This document shows, piece after piece, positions 1-7,649 of a DNA stretch of 9,278 nt. The position numbers were made by a program, and so were the translations under genes. The notes under the pieces are model-generated. The model saw nothing but the letters and a program-made list of their open reading frames with translations. It made no database searches and had not been told where the DNA came from. Numbering within the stretch: position 1 is the first letter of the stretch; every line of letters starts with the position of its first letter. The stretch is from Methanobacteriota archaeon (GTDB lineage: Archaea > Thermoplasmatota > Thermoplasmata > UBA10834): contig JAABQR010000131.1 in the NCBI GenBank assembly GCA_011391345.1, positions 1-9,278 of the forward strand, written 5' to 3'.

Positions 1-985
1 CCGTCGGCACGGGGTACCAGTCCGTCGCCCTGATCTTCCCCGCAGATTGCCTCTCGATGTCGTGTATGAGGTCCGTGAGGGTGTACCTGCCCTTGACCAG
101 CTCCTCCGTCGTGATCCTCCCTGTGAATGCCACGGGCTGGTAGTTGACGCCCCTGATCACATCGTTGTTCTTGATTGCGTACTCGAGTATGGGCCAGACC
201 TGGTCGTCGTTGACCCCCTTCACGACCGTTGGGACGAGCACGATCGAAGGGTGGTTAGGCAACTGCCTGTGGTTATCTACGACCTTTTGCTTGATATCGA
301 GCAGGTTCTTGCCCCTGGCTCGCTCGTATATCTCTGGACGCAGTCCATCGAACTGAAGGTATATCGTGTTCAGGCCGGCTTCGCTGGCCTTCTTGCAGAA
401 GTCGAGGCTCTTGGCGAACTCTATGCCGTTCGTGGCAGCCTGGACCTGGGCGAAGCCGAGGTCCCTGGCCGCCTTGATGATGTCGAAGAACCTCGGATAG
501 ATCGTGGGCTCCCCGCCGGAGAACTGGACCGCGGGGCAGGGCACGGGCTTCTGTGCCCTCAGCATCTTCAACATGTCGACGACCGTATCGAACTCTGGTT
601 CGTACACATAGCCCGCCGCGTTGGCGTTCGCGAAGCATATCGGGCACTTGAGGTTGCATCTGTTGGTCAGGTCGACGTTCGAGAGCGCCGTGTGGCTCAG
701 GTGCAGGTCGCATAGGCCGCAGTCGAAGGGACACTGCTTGGCCTTCGGTATGGCCGGCTCCTCGACGCCGACGCCGTCCTTGGCCCACTTCTCGACCCTC
801 AGGTACGTCTTCGCATCGGACCACACTGTGTCCTTGAAGGCGCCGTGCTTCGGGCAGGTCTTCTCCATCACTACCTTCCCGTTCTCCTCGCGCATCGTGG
901 CCTCGATCACAGTCAGGCACTCAGGGCACAAGCTCTGCGTCTTCTTCGGAAGACCGACGGGCAGTGCAGACTCCTTGGTGAGCAT
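1..985 (-). CDS. tes: Tetraether lipid synthase (Tes)-like radical SAM protein, C-terminus outside the window
   Basis: This is the N-terminal part (328 codons) of a radical SAM enzyme resembling the archaeal Tes/MJ0619 family, which joins the ends of two archaeol chains to make membrane-spanning tetraether (GDGT) lipids. Seen directly: a rubredoxin-like metal site (C20-P-E-C23 and C44-P-K-H47), a second CxxxCxxC cluster motif (C85, C89, C92, in CPFDCGLC), the canonical radical SAM CxxxCxxC (C110, C114, C117, in NRCNLKCPICFANA) and a GGEP SAM-binding motif at 157-160. This order of an N-terminal zinc/iron knuckle, an auxiliary cluster and a radical SAM core is typical of Tes, which is usually over 500 residues, so roughly 60% is present. 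The ATG at 985 has a GGGAG four bases upstream and is the first in-frame methionine before the conserved region. It diverges from a TrmB-type regulator. Alternatives are another MJ0619-like enzyme, such as a pterin methyltransferase or a ring-forming Grs relative. The radical SAM assignment is nearly certain; the Tes function is likely. Confidence 0.85.
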   Translation of the reverse strand, partial: MLTKESALPVGLPKKTQSLCPECLTVIEATMREENGKVVMEKTCPKHGAFKDTVWSDAKTYLRVEKWAKDGVGVEEPAIPKAKQCPFDCGLCDLHLSHTALSNVDLTNRCNLKCPICFANANAAGYVYEPEFDTVVDMLKMLRAQKPVPCPAVQFSGGEPTIYPRFFDIIKAARDLGFAQVQAATNGIEFAKSLDFCKKASEAGLNTIYLQFDGLRPEIYERARGKNLLDIKQKVVDNHRQLPNHPSIVLVPTVVKGVNDDQVWPILEYAIKNNDVIRGVNYQPVAFTGRITTEELVKGRYTLTDLIHDIERQSAGKIRATDWYPVPT

Positions 986-1024
986 GTTACTCCCATTCCC
1001 TAGAGGATAATTCCTGAGGCATTG

Positions 1025-1032
1025 ATTTAAAT
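1025..1032. promoter_or_regulatory. Self-complementary TATA-like box shared by the divergent tes-like and TrmB genes
   Basis: ATTTAAAT is its own reverse complement and is the only good TATA-like element in the 71-base intergenic region. On the plus strand its centre is about 28 bases before the TrmB ATG at 1057, which predicts a leaderless transcript. On the minus strand it is about 43 bases before the Tes ATG at 985, which predicts a leader of about 17 bases that would include the GGGAG Shine-Dalgarno-like stretch. Promoter use is inferred from spacing alone. Confidence 0.6.
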
Positions 1033-1036
1033 CTTA

Positions 1037-1055
1037 TGTAGCTCATCGGGCTACA
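1037..1055. promoter_or_regulatory. Dyad (operator candidate) over the TrmB gene start
   Basis: TGTAGC at 1037-1042 and GCTACA at 1050-1055 form a perfect inverted repeat with 6-base arms and a 7-base spacer. The dyad lies between the TATA-like box and the TrmB ATG, over the predicted transcription start. A dimeric regulator bound here would block transcription of its own gene and could also affect the divergent tes-like promoter. It differs from the TACT-N3-AGTA motif known for some TrmB proteins. Which protein binds, if any, is inference. Confidence 0.45.
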
Positions 1056-1056
1056 A

Positions 1057-1803
1057 ATGGACCTAAAAGCACTTATATCGACGCTCGGTATCGATGCAGG
1101 GGACCTGTGGCAGGAGTATCAGAGAATATCCAGCGTGCTCCTGAAACTGGGCCTGTCCGAGTACGAGGCGAGGGGATACGTCGCGCTCGTCGCTCTCGGT
1201 TCAGGAACTGCCAATCTTGTAGCTGAGGTCGCACAGATTCCGAGGACGTCTGCGTACAAGGTCTTGAAGTCGCTCGAGGCGAAAGGCTTCGCCCAGGCCA
1301 AGGCCGGGAGGCCAAGGTCCTTCGCCCCCGTCGAGCCATCTGAGATATCCGTCAGGGTCGTTGCCGAGGTGCGCGAGTCCTTCGAGAAGATATCCTCCGT
1401 GAAGAACATACTAACGGAGAGAGGAGTCCCCCAGCTCGTGTACACCATCATGGGCAGGGACAGGGTTCTGGAGAAGATCGGGGAGATGGTCGACAGGACG
1501 GAACACACGTTCGTGATATCGTCTCCCTCCATCACCGGCCTGAGCAGGCGTCTGGGCAAGCGGTTCTCCGCCGCGACATCCAGAGGGGTCCATATCAGGA
1601 TCATAACGAGCCCGTTCGTCAAGGTGCCCAAGGGCATCGAGGTCGTTAGGAGGGAGGGGCTCTTGGCGACGGACGTGGTCAGCGACGGCAGGGCCGCGCT
1701 ACTGGCGGCCCCGGACCTGTCCGCGTGCGGATACACCGACAACGAGGCCCTGGCGGCACACCTGGAGGCATTCCTGCGGATCATGTCGGAGAAGAGGGCC
1801 TAG
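1057..1803 (+). CDS. TrmB-family transcriptional regulator
   Basis: This 248-residue protein has the TrmB layout. After a short N-terminal segment there is a winged helix-turn-helix at about residues 26-97 (LGLSEYEARGYVALVALG, then a recognition-helix region around PRTSAYKVLKSLEAKGF). A linker helix with likely coiled-coil character follows at about 100-122. The C-terminal sensor domain (about 125-245) contains a hydrophobic strand TFVISS and a GVHIRIITS strand like those of the phospholipase D-like TrmB effector fold, but no HxK catalytic motif, so a sensing role is expected. TrmB proteins commonly bind sugars or other small ligands and act as repressors or activators; the ligand here cannot be read. 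The ATG at 1057 fits a leaderless message and is preceded by a dyad that suggests autoregulation. The gene diverges from the tes-like gene, which makes it a candidate regulator of tetraether lipid synthesis. Its TAG stop overlaps the convergent antiporter's stop. Confidence 0.85.
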   Translation: MDLKALISTLGIDAGDLWQEYQRISSVLLKLGLSEYEARGYVALVALGSGTANLVAEVAQIPRTSAYKVLKSLEAKGFAQAKAGRPRSFAPVEPSEISVRVVAEVRESFEKISSVKNILTERGVPQLVYTIMGRDRVLEKIGEMVDRTEHTFVISSPSITGLSRRLGKRFSAATSRGVHIRIITSPFVKVPKGIEVVRREGLLATDVVSDGRAALLAAPDLSACGYTDNEALAAHLEAFLRIMSEKRA

Positions 1804-3092
1804 CCTTGCCTATGGTTCCTCCGGTCCTTCCTCGACTCCGCCTTTATGACCGTCTTGATCAGGAACGGGGCGTAGATCGTTGTCGCTATCGACACCAATA
1901 CTATGACGGAATAGATGTCGGCCCCGATGGTCCCCATGTTGAGGCCAATCATCGCCACGACTATGCCCACCTCTCCCCTGGGAACCATGCCCGCGCCGAC
2001 TATGAGGGCCGTCCTCTCGCCACGTCTGATAGCTCCCAGGGAACAGCCTATGAGCTTGCTCAGGATGGCCACGATTGTGAGGACTATCGCTGTGGGCACG
2101 ACATCCCATAGGTCGGCGAAGCCCACCTTCGCGCCCATGACAACGAAGAAGAACGGTACAAGGAGCACGTTCAGCGGCTCGAACTTCCGCTCGAGTTCGT
2201 AAGTGTCCTTGGTATCGGAGAATATCAGGCCCGCGAAGAACGCCCCGATGATGGCCGCGAGACCGACATATGATGCCATGGCCGACAGGCCGAACACGAC
2301 TATGAGTATGATGACGAAGGGCGCCTCCTTCTGTACCAGCTTATCGAACCAGCTGTCCCTCTTGAATGCCGTCGTGCGATAGTGGATCGCCCACGTGCCG
2401 TTCACCGTCTTGTCGTGCCGCACCTCGCGCTTGCCGGATGCGTACCTGACCATCCTGGTCCCCAGGAGTGTGACTATGGCCACGAAGCAGATCGCCTCTG
2501 CGATGACCACGGCGACATGAATCGTGTCGAGATCCCCTGCCGCGCTCCCAGATACGATTGTGAGCACTATCATCGCGAGGATGTCGTCGATCACTGCGGC
2601 GCCGAGTATTATCTTCGCTTCCGTCGAGTTGATCATCCCCAGGTCTTGGAGCACCCTCGCCGTGATGCCCACGCTGGTCGCGACGAGCGCAGCGCCGACG
2701 AACATCGCCTCCACGGACGACATGAACAGAAGGACTGAGACGTAGTATCCCATCACGAACGGGGTGACGACCCCCAACACAGCGACCGAGGTCGCGACCA
2801 GTCCTATGCGTCTGAGCTCGGAGAGTTTGGTCTCCATGCCCACCGAGAACAGGAGGAATGTCGCGCCCAATTGTGCGAGGACATCGAGGAATGTCTGATC
2901 CTCCGTGATGATGTGGAGGATCGACGGGCCGAGCACTATGCCGGCCATTAGCTCGCCCGTCACCGCGGGCATCTTCAACCTCTCCATGATCTCGCCACCA
3001 ATCTTGGCCGCGAGGAACGCGATGAATATCAGGAGAAGTGTGTCTTCAGCGCCCAACGCATCCCATCCAAGCACTTGAATGCCATCTGGCAT
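1800..3092 (-). CDS. CPA2-family monovalent cation/proton antiporter (Kef/NapA type)
   Basis: A polytopic inner-membrane protein of 430 residues from the ATG at 3092. It begins with the family-typical first helix and AAKIGGEIMERLKMPAVTGE, followed by GIVLGPS. It carries LVATSVGITARVL and the ion-binding GAAVIDDILAM, whose paired aspartates are D169-D170 and indicate an electrogenic DD-type exchanger. Near the C-terminus GMVPRGEVGIV matches the conserved PRGE segment of helix 10-11. About 12-13 membrane segments are visible, with a charged cytoplasmic loop of about 45 residues in the middle and no TrkA (RCK) domain at the end. Expected role: exchange of Na+ or K+ for H+ across the cytoplasmic membrane. 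The frame stays open to an ATG at 3158, but the extra 22 residues are not family-like. The ATG at 3092 coincides with a dyad and a TATA-like box, so a downstream TTG (3056) or GTG (3074) could be the real start. It is divergent from the giant-protein gene. Confidence 0.9.
   Translation of the reverse strand: MPDGIQVLGWDALGAEDTLLLIFIAFLAAKIGGEIMERLKMPAVTGELMAGIVLGPSILHIITEDQTFLDVLAQLGATFLLFSVGMETKLSELRRIGLVATSVAVLGVVTPFVMGYYVSVLLFMSSVEAMFVGAALVATSVGITARVLQDLGMINSTEAKIILGAAVIDDILAMIVLTIVSGSAAGDLDTIHVAVVIAEAICFVAIVTLLGTRMVRYASGKREVRHDKTVNGTWAIHYRTTAFKRDSWFDKLVQKEAPFVIILIVVFGLSAMASYVGLAAIIGAFFAGLIFSDTKDTYELERKFEPLNVLLVPFFFVVMGAKVGFADLWDVVPTAIVLTIVAILSKLIGCSLGAIRRGERTALIVGAGMVPRGEVGIVVAMIGLNMGTIGADIYSVIVLVSIATTIYAPFLIKTVIKAESRKDRRNHRQG
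3079..3092. promoter_or_regulatory. Dyad overlapping the antiporter start codon
   Basis: ATGCCA-TC-TGGCAT is a perfect inverted repeat with 6-base arms and a 2-base spacer. It includes the candidate ATG of the minus-strand antiporter and abuts the TATA-like box at 3091-3099. In the antiporter's direction it occupies the space just after the TATA box, where a bound repressor would stop initiation. It may be an operator or chance. Confidence 0.35.
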
Positions 3093-3099
3093 ATTTAAC
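3091..3099. promoter_or_regulatory. TATA-like box between the divergent antiporter and giant-protein genes
   Basis: ATATTTAAC (GTTAAATAT on the minus strand) is the only strong A/T-rich element in the 92 bases between the two genes. Read on the plus strand it predicts a start near 3121 and a leader of about 64 bases for the gene at 3185. Read on the minus strand it predicts a transcript start near 3069, inside the annotated 5' end of the antiporter, which argues for a shorter antiporter. The rest of the region (3100-3184) holds three GTAAC copies (3117, 3139, 3145) and an AGGCGCCT palindrome at 3108-3115 of unknown meaning. Confidence 0.45.
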
Positions 3100-3184
3100 C
3101 GTAGGTCAGGCGCCTCGTAACGGGCACGTACACTGCATGTAACTGTAACGATGAACATGTGCGACCCTGCTCGACGGTCCGAGG

Positions 3185-6100
3185 ATGGCTGTGTTCAGAA
3201 CGATGCTTATCGGGAGCGTCGGAGCGAGCCCGCTCAAGCGGCTCGTTACCGATGACAGGGCCCAAGTGTCCTTCTCGGTCGTGGCCGTGGCTGTATTGCT
3301 TCTTGCCGCGGCCTCAGGAGCGTACTTCACGAAGAAGGAGATCGAGAAGGCGGAGGACGCCAGGCGCGACAGGCTGCTCGCGCTCATGGAATCCTCCGTC
3401 GAGGATGTTCGACTCGAGCTGAGCCTGTTAGGTACCGCCGAGGCCTACGGGCTGATGTCGAGGTGGACGGAGTATCCCGTCAACGAGACGAGGTTGTCCG
3501 AGGCATACTCCTCGGCCGTGAAGCGCTATATTGAGGACACGTTCCCGCGCTCGCAGAGCGACTTCTCGCTCTCGTTGTACAACTGGTCTGGGGCGCTGTT
3601 CTTCGTCGAGAAGCAGACCATGGATATTGTGCCGCCTGAGGGGGCCGAGACCGCAAGCGTAGAGCTGGACGGCACAGAGATGGAGTACGAGAGCCTCCCA
3701 CCGCCGACGACGGACGAATTCGCAGTGACCACCGCGAACCCATACTACATGGCCTTGGGCAACTTCACCGTCGTCGCGGAATCGGAGTCTGTCTCGTTAT
3801 CCAAGGACCTCTCGTTCGACAGGCCGATCATATCCGCCCTCCCGTTCCTGGAGACAAAGCTGAGAACGTTCGAGGCCGCGTCGGAGGGGGAGTTCTCGGA
3901 CATGGGCAGGTTAGTCGGCTACATGCTGACCACCTTAGCCCAGCTCAGGGTGCTCGATGGGTACGGTGTCCCGACCTACACCGGTCTGAACACATCCTCC
4001 ATCCTCACGGAACACGACGTCCAGCGGGCCGTCGCGGTCGCCCTCCTGATAGAGCAGGCGCGATTGTTCAGGGACATCGACGAGTCCTTCGCGGCTGATG
4101 TCGTGGCCCTGTGCGGCGGCGCCACGACCGGCCTTGCCGCGCTCGAAGGGTCCAATGGCAGGTTCCTGGACCCTGCCGAGCTGTTCCTGTGGTTCCTCGG
4201 TATCACAGAGCCGGACCTGGACCCTTGGATGCTCGTCGCTCAGGCGGTCGCGGGCATGGCCGACCAGCTCGTCATCAGGATGCTGGACTACATGGGCTGG
4301 CTCGGCCTGCTGGACCTAGCCGACCAGGCGATGGACGTCCTCGACGAATCGGTCGACTCACTCATCGAATATCTCACGGGCGAGGACAAGGCGCTGAAAT
4401 CTGTCGTGACATGGATTCGAAGGACGATTGAGCTGACGAATACCATGCCTGAGATACACACATGCGTCTTCTCGTCGGACTCGGACCTCATTCTGGTCGT
4501 CCCTGAGAGGTCGTACTTCGTCGAGGACGCGGCGGGTGCGTTGTACGCTGTGTGGGTGGGCGGGTCCATCGCGCACATCGACGTGCCGACGTACGACCTC
4601 CTGTCATCCGCTTCCTGGGCGGACTTCTATCCCGATTTCAAGGAACACCAGGGCTCACTCACCGACCTCGTGTACGACGGCCTCAAAAGGCTCGCGTTCG
4701 ATCTCGCGTCCTCATGCACGATCGACCTGTCAGGCATGGCGTTCGACCCCACGGACGGCAAGGACCTGTTCACTGCGATGTCCGAGCGAGCGGGAGATGT
4801 GGAGCTGGTCCTATCGCCTGATGCTGCGATTGCGGCGGGTGCGGACCTGCCCCTGTACAGCGCCCAATACGAACTCGCGGAGGCGTTCGGGGACTTCGTG
4901 GTATCTCACTGTGATGAACTCGTGCCCTGGGGGCTCGCAGATGCCATGTTCGACGACCTTGCGGATGAGGTCCTGTCGACCGCAACATACCCGTTCATAC
5001 CGGATCTCGCGGTCCCGGTCGAGCAGCAGCTGGAGGATATCATCAGGAGCGACGTGGAGCACGACCTCGACTGGGGGGTTGGCGAGCGTGCGTTCAGCCT
5101 GTTCGAGTCTAGGTGCGGCCTCGCGCTCGAAGGTTTGTCCTCCGCGGTGGACGTCTCCGTTGACGAGGTGGATGACGGATTCGTCGGCCCTCTTGTGGAT
5201 TCTGTCGCTGCCGCTCTGGTCGTGGGCACGTCCGCGTTCCCGGGCCTGCCTCAGGTCATCGAGGACGCCCTGGGGGCGTTCGCGAAGGCTGCGCTCGCGC
5301 AGAAGCGGCTGACATCATACAAGCAATCGGCGTATCTGGATCTCGGAGGTGAGTTCGGGTTCTGGGACGGCGACTTGGTCGTGGCGGAGGATGCCGGGGC
5401 GGTCCTGAACACAACACTCTCTGTCGAGCTGCCGGATGGCGTCCCGAAACTGACGGCCGTGCCATACGACCCTGAGGTGGACTACACGTCCCTGGAACAC
5501 ATGTTCCCCGCGGACGAACTCCTCGTCCAGATCAAGCGCCCGTGGGACTACGACCGTTCCGCGGAGGGATATCCGAACTCCCACCTGACATCGCTGACGA
5601 ACGTATCCGCGACGCCATACTCGTCTCAGTGGCTCGTGTCTGTCAGGGGACTCGTGCAGGTGAAGACGAGCTCCACCGATTCGTACCTGACATCCGCGCT
5701 CGAGCCAGAACCGGTCGTCGAGATGCCTGTGCTGATATCGTTCTCACTGCCTGTCGTGGTCCAGTCGGCGTGGGCTCTCGAAGGGGTCGAGTACAACCCG
5801 ACCAACACCGTCTTCTCCGACGCGCTCGACATCGCGTCGAAGTTCTGCGACTATCTATGGGACAAGTTGGAGCCCGCCCTCGGCTGGGTCAAGGACGGCC
5901 TCGAGGCGATATACCACTTCGTCCAGGACGCCTTCATGACCCTGGCGAGCTTCACGATCAAGATCGTCAAGGTCATCGCCAGGTGCGTTCAGGCGTTGGT
6001 GGAGACGCTCCAGACATATATCCAGAAGTTCGCGGACTCTGTTCTGGGAAAGGCCGTCCAGCTGTTCGTGGACCTCGTGGGCAACGTGGAGATCCGGCTA

Positions 6101-7618
6101 TCCATGTACGGCTTCACGCTCATAATCCAGACGAACCTGCCAGACCTGCTCTTCAAGAAGTCACAGGACCTCGTACGCATCATATTCTGCACGGACAGGT
6201 TCGGTCCTGGCATCGCGTTCGGTTTCAGGATCGCGAAGCTCACGGACGGAAGGTTCGATGTCGTCGTCAACGGCACTCTGACATTCAAGTCGGGCACGGT
6301 TGAGGTTCTCGTCGACCCGCTCATGATCATCCAGCGCAGGTTCGTCGAGGTGCACTGCAGGACCGAGGCCTGGGCCATGGACCTCGTCATGCCGGAGGCG
6401 GAACCTTACGACACCGCGGAGGTGTCCACGGCGGACCTTCCTGGGGCCGGTGCGCTCCTGTCGAACATACCCATACCCGTCCTCGGGCTCAGGGCGTCCG
6501 TCGAAGCTGGACTGAGACTCAAGTACTCGCCTCCGTTCCCGACGGACGTAGTCGTGAACGAGTTCGAGGCGAATCCGGAAGGGGACGATTCAGGCAGGGA
6601 ATGGGTCGAGCTGTACAACCCCCTGGACGAACCCAGGTGCATCGATGGTTGGGCCATCAGGGCCATGCACGGGGAGAGCTCCGAACTGCCCGTATCGGGA
6701 ACCGTGCCCGCGAACGGGTTACTGGTGTTCACGTTCCCCGAGACGTCCATCGATAATGGATACCCAGGAGACCCGTTCAACGACGGTGATTCGCTCGTGC
6801 TGGTCGATGCCTCTGGGAAGACAGTCGATGTCACTCCCACCCTGAGCGACAGTGAGAACGACGGGAGGACCTACCAGAGGACATGGGACGGCGGGCCGAG
6901 GTGGGCGCTGAAGGACGGCACGAGAGGCGACTCCAACGGGGCTTCGCTCCTGATGGCCACTTCGGACTTCATCGTGAAGGCCCTGTTCACGGCGTTCAAG
7001 GAGGCCTTCGAGGAGACGAAGCTGTCCGAGGTGACGGCCTCGTTGGACTTCGTCGTCCTGCTGGCCAAGAGGGTCCTCCACCACTTCATCGAGAACCTGC
7101 TCTCCATCGTCAAGGAGATCATCCACGAGGTGATACTCTTCGTGAAGGTCACGTTCGGCGACGCTGCCGGGGTGTCCGGCATGGGGATCAGGGCATCGTT
7201 CGTCGTGACCGGGGATGCCATCGTGGACCTCCTCAGATGGCTCGTGCACTCGGTGGCGACGTTCATCGTGAACATAGGCAGGGCGAGCAACCCGATTGCG
7301 TATCCCGCATTCCCGCAGGAGTTCTTCTCAGGGCTCTATGTGCGGTTCGACGTGCTGTTCGAGATCGGCACTCCGCGGATGATCGCCGCGCTGGGTGTGA
7401 CCGAGGAGCTGGAGAGCAGGCTCACGTGCGTCGCGACCATAGGACCGAACATACCATGCCTGGGCAAGCTGGTCGGGATGAACTGGGGGCAGTGGCGGGT
7501 GGACTTCGGGGTGTACCTCGAGGGTGTGCCCAGGGAGTATGTCTCAGGTTTCCTCCTCAAGGACACGGGGGACACGGTCGACCTGTGGCTCATGAAGGGG
7601 AGCGTGTACGGTCCGTGA
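3185..7618 (+). CDS. Giant surface protein with prepilin-like N-terminus and lamin-tail-like domain
   Basis: A 1477-residue protein that I do not recognise as a named family. Residues 19-48 form a class III (prepilin-like) signal: basic and polar residues, then RA|QVSFSVVAVAVLLLAAAS, with the expected cleavage between A26 and Q27, leaving a hydrophobic helix that anchors the protein or lets it assemble in a pilus-like structure. A charged helix (about 49-75, KKEIEKAEDARRDR) follows. The remainder has no second clear membrane segment, is acidic, and carries at least seven N-x-S/T sequons, consistent with an outside location. Residues about 1122-1250 look like a lamin-tail (LTD) immunoglobulin-like domain: VVNEFEANP, GREWVELYNP, I-D-G-W-A-I, a PANGLLVF turn, and a NDGDSLVLVDASGK strand pair. 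The segments before (about 950-1115) and after (about 1255-1477) share a pattern of amphipathic helices followed by beta strands. The start is the first ATG after an in-frame stop; M7 (3203) is an alternative. The N-terminus is reminiscent of large haloarchaeal pilin-cluster proteins of unknown function, but that link is unverified. Confidence 0.85.
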   Translation: MAVFRTMLIGSVGASPLKRLVTDDRAQVSFSVVAVAVLLLAAASGAYFTKKEIEKAEDARRDRLLALMESSVEDVRLELSLLGTAEAYGLMSRWTEYPVNETRLSEAYSSAVKRYIEDTFPRSQSDFSLSLYNWSGALFFVEKQTMDIVPPEGAETASVELDGTEMEYESLPPPTTDEFAVTTANPYYMALGNFTVVAESESVSLSKDLSFDRPIISALPFLETKLRTFEAASEGEFSDMGRLVGYMLTTLAQLRVLDGYGVPTYTGLNTSSILTEHDVQRAVAVALLIEQARLFRDIDESFAADVVALCGGATTGLAALEGSNGRFLDPAELFLWFLGITEPDLDPWMLVAQAVAGMADQLVIRMLDYMGWLGLLDLADQAMDVLDESVDSLIEYLTGEDKALKSVVTWIRRTIELTNTMPEIHTCVFSSDSDLILVVPERSYFVEDAAGALYAVWVGGSIAHIDVPTYDLLSSASWADFYPDFKEHQGSLTDLVYDGLKRLAFDLASSCTIDLSGMAFDPTDGKDLFTAMSERAGDVELVLSPDAAIAAGADLPLYSAQYELAEAFGDFVVSHCDELVPWGLADAMFDDLADEVLSTATYPFIPDLAVPVEQQLEDIIRSDVEHDLDWGVGERAFSLFESRCGLALEGLSSAVDVSVDEVDDGFVGPLVDSVAAALVVGTSAFPGLPQVIEDALGAFAKAALAQKRLTSYKQSAYLDLGGEFGFWDGDLVVAEDAGAVLNTTLSVELPDGVPKLTAVPYDPEVDYTSLEHMFPADELLVQIKRPWDYDRSAEGYPNSHLTSLTNVSATPYSSQWLVSVRGLVQVKTSSTDSYLTSALEPEPVVEMPVLISFSLPVVVQSAWALEGVEYNPTNTVFSDALDIASKFCDYLWDKLEPALGWVKDGLEAIYHFVQDAFMTLASFTIKIVKVIARCVQALVETLQTYIQKFADSVLGKAVQLFVDLVGNVEIRLSMYGFTLIIQTNLPDLLFKKSQDLVRIIFCTDRFGPGIAFGFRIAKLTDGRFDVVVNGTLTFKSGTVEVLVDPLMIIQRRFVEVHCRTEAWAMDLVMPEAEPYDTAEVSTADLPGAGALLSNIPIPVLGLRASVEAGLRLKYSPPFPTDVVVNEFEANPEGDDSGREWVELYNPLDEPRCIDGWAIRAMHGESSELPVSGTVPANGLLVFTFPETSIDNGYPGDPFNDGDSLVLVDASGKTVDVTPTLSDSENDGRTYQRTWDGGPRWALKDGTRGDSNGASLLMATSDFIVKALFTAFKEAFEETKLSEVTASLDFVVLLAKRVLHHFIENLLSIVKEIIHEVILFVKVTFGDAAGVSGMGIRASFVVTGDAIVDLLRWLVHSVATFIVNIGRASNPIAYPAFPQEFFSGLYVRFDVLFEIGTPRMIAALGVTEELESRLTCVATIGPNIPCLGKLVGMNWGQWRVDFGVYLEGVPREYVSGFLLKDTGDTVDLWLMKGSVYGP

Positions 7619-7630
7619 GGTGAACCCACG

Positions 7631-7640
7631 AAACAAATAA
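7631..7640 (+). promoter_or_regulatory. TATA-like box for the second antiporter
   Basis: AAACAAATAA lies in the 54-base gap after the giant gene. Its centre predicts a transcription start near 7662 and a leader of roughly 11 bases before the ATG at 7673. This suggests the antiporter can be transcribed on its own even though it lies directly behind the giant gene in the same direction; readthrough from upstream is also possible because no T-rich terminator is visible. Confidence 0.45.
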
Positions 7641-7649
7641 GTGCCTAAG

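Noticed and set aside
273..920. Long minus-strand open frame of 215 codons within the tes-like gene
   Set aside because: It is a shifted frame of the Tes-like coding sequence on the same strand, with low-complexity Arg/Gly/Pro-rich translation and none of the conserved motifs.
1119..1784. 221-codon open frame antisense to the TrmB gene
   Set aside because: Its translation has no recognisable family features; it is open because of the codon bias of the real gene on the plus strand.
3093..3158. Extended N-terminus of the first antiporter from the ATG at 3158
   Set aside because: The additional 22 residues are unlike the family, and the region contains the likely promoter for both divergent genes.
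4536..5312. 258-codon open frame overlapping the giant gene
   Set aside because: The translation is Arg/Ser-rich low complexity, a usual by-product of G+C-rich coding sequence; the giant frame is continuous through it.
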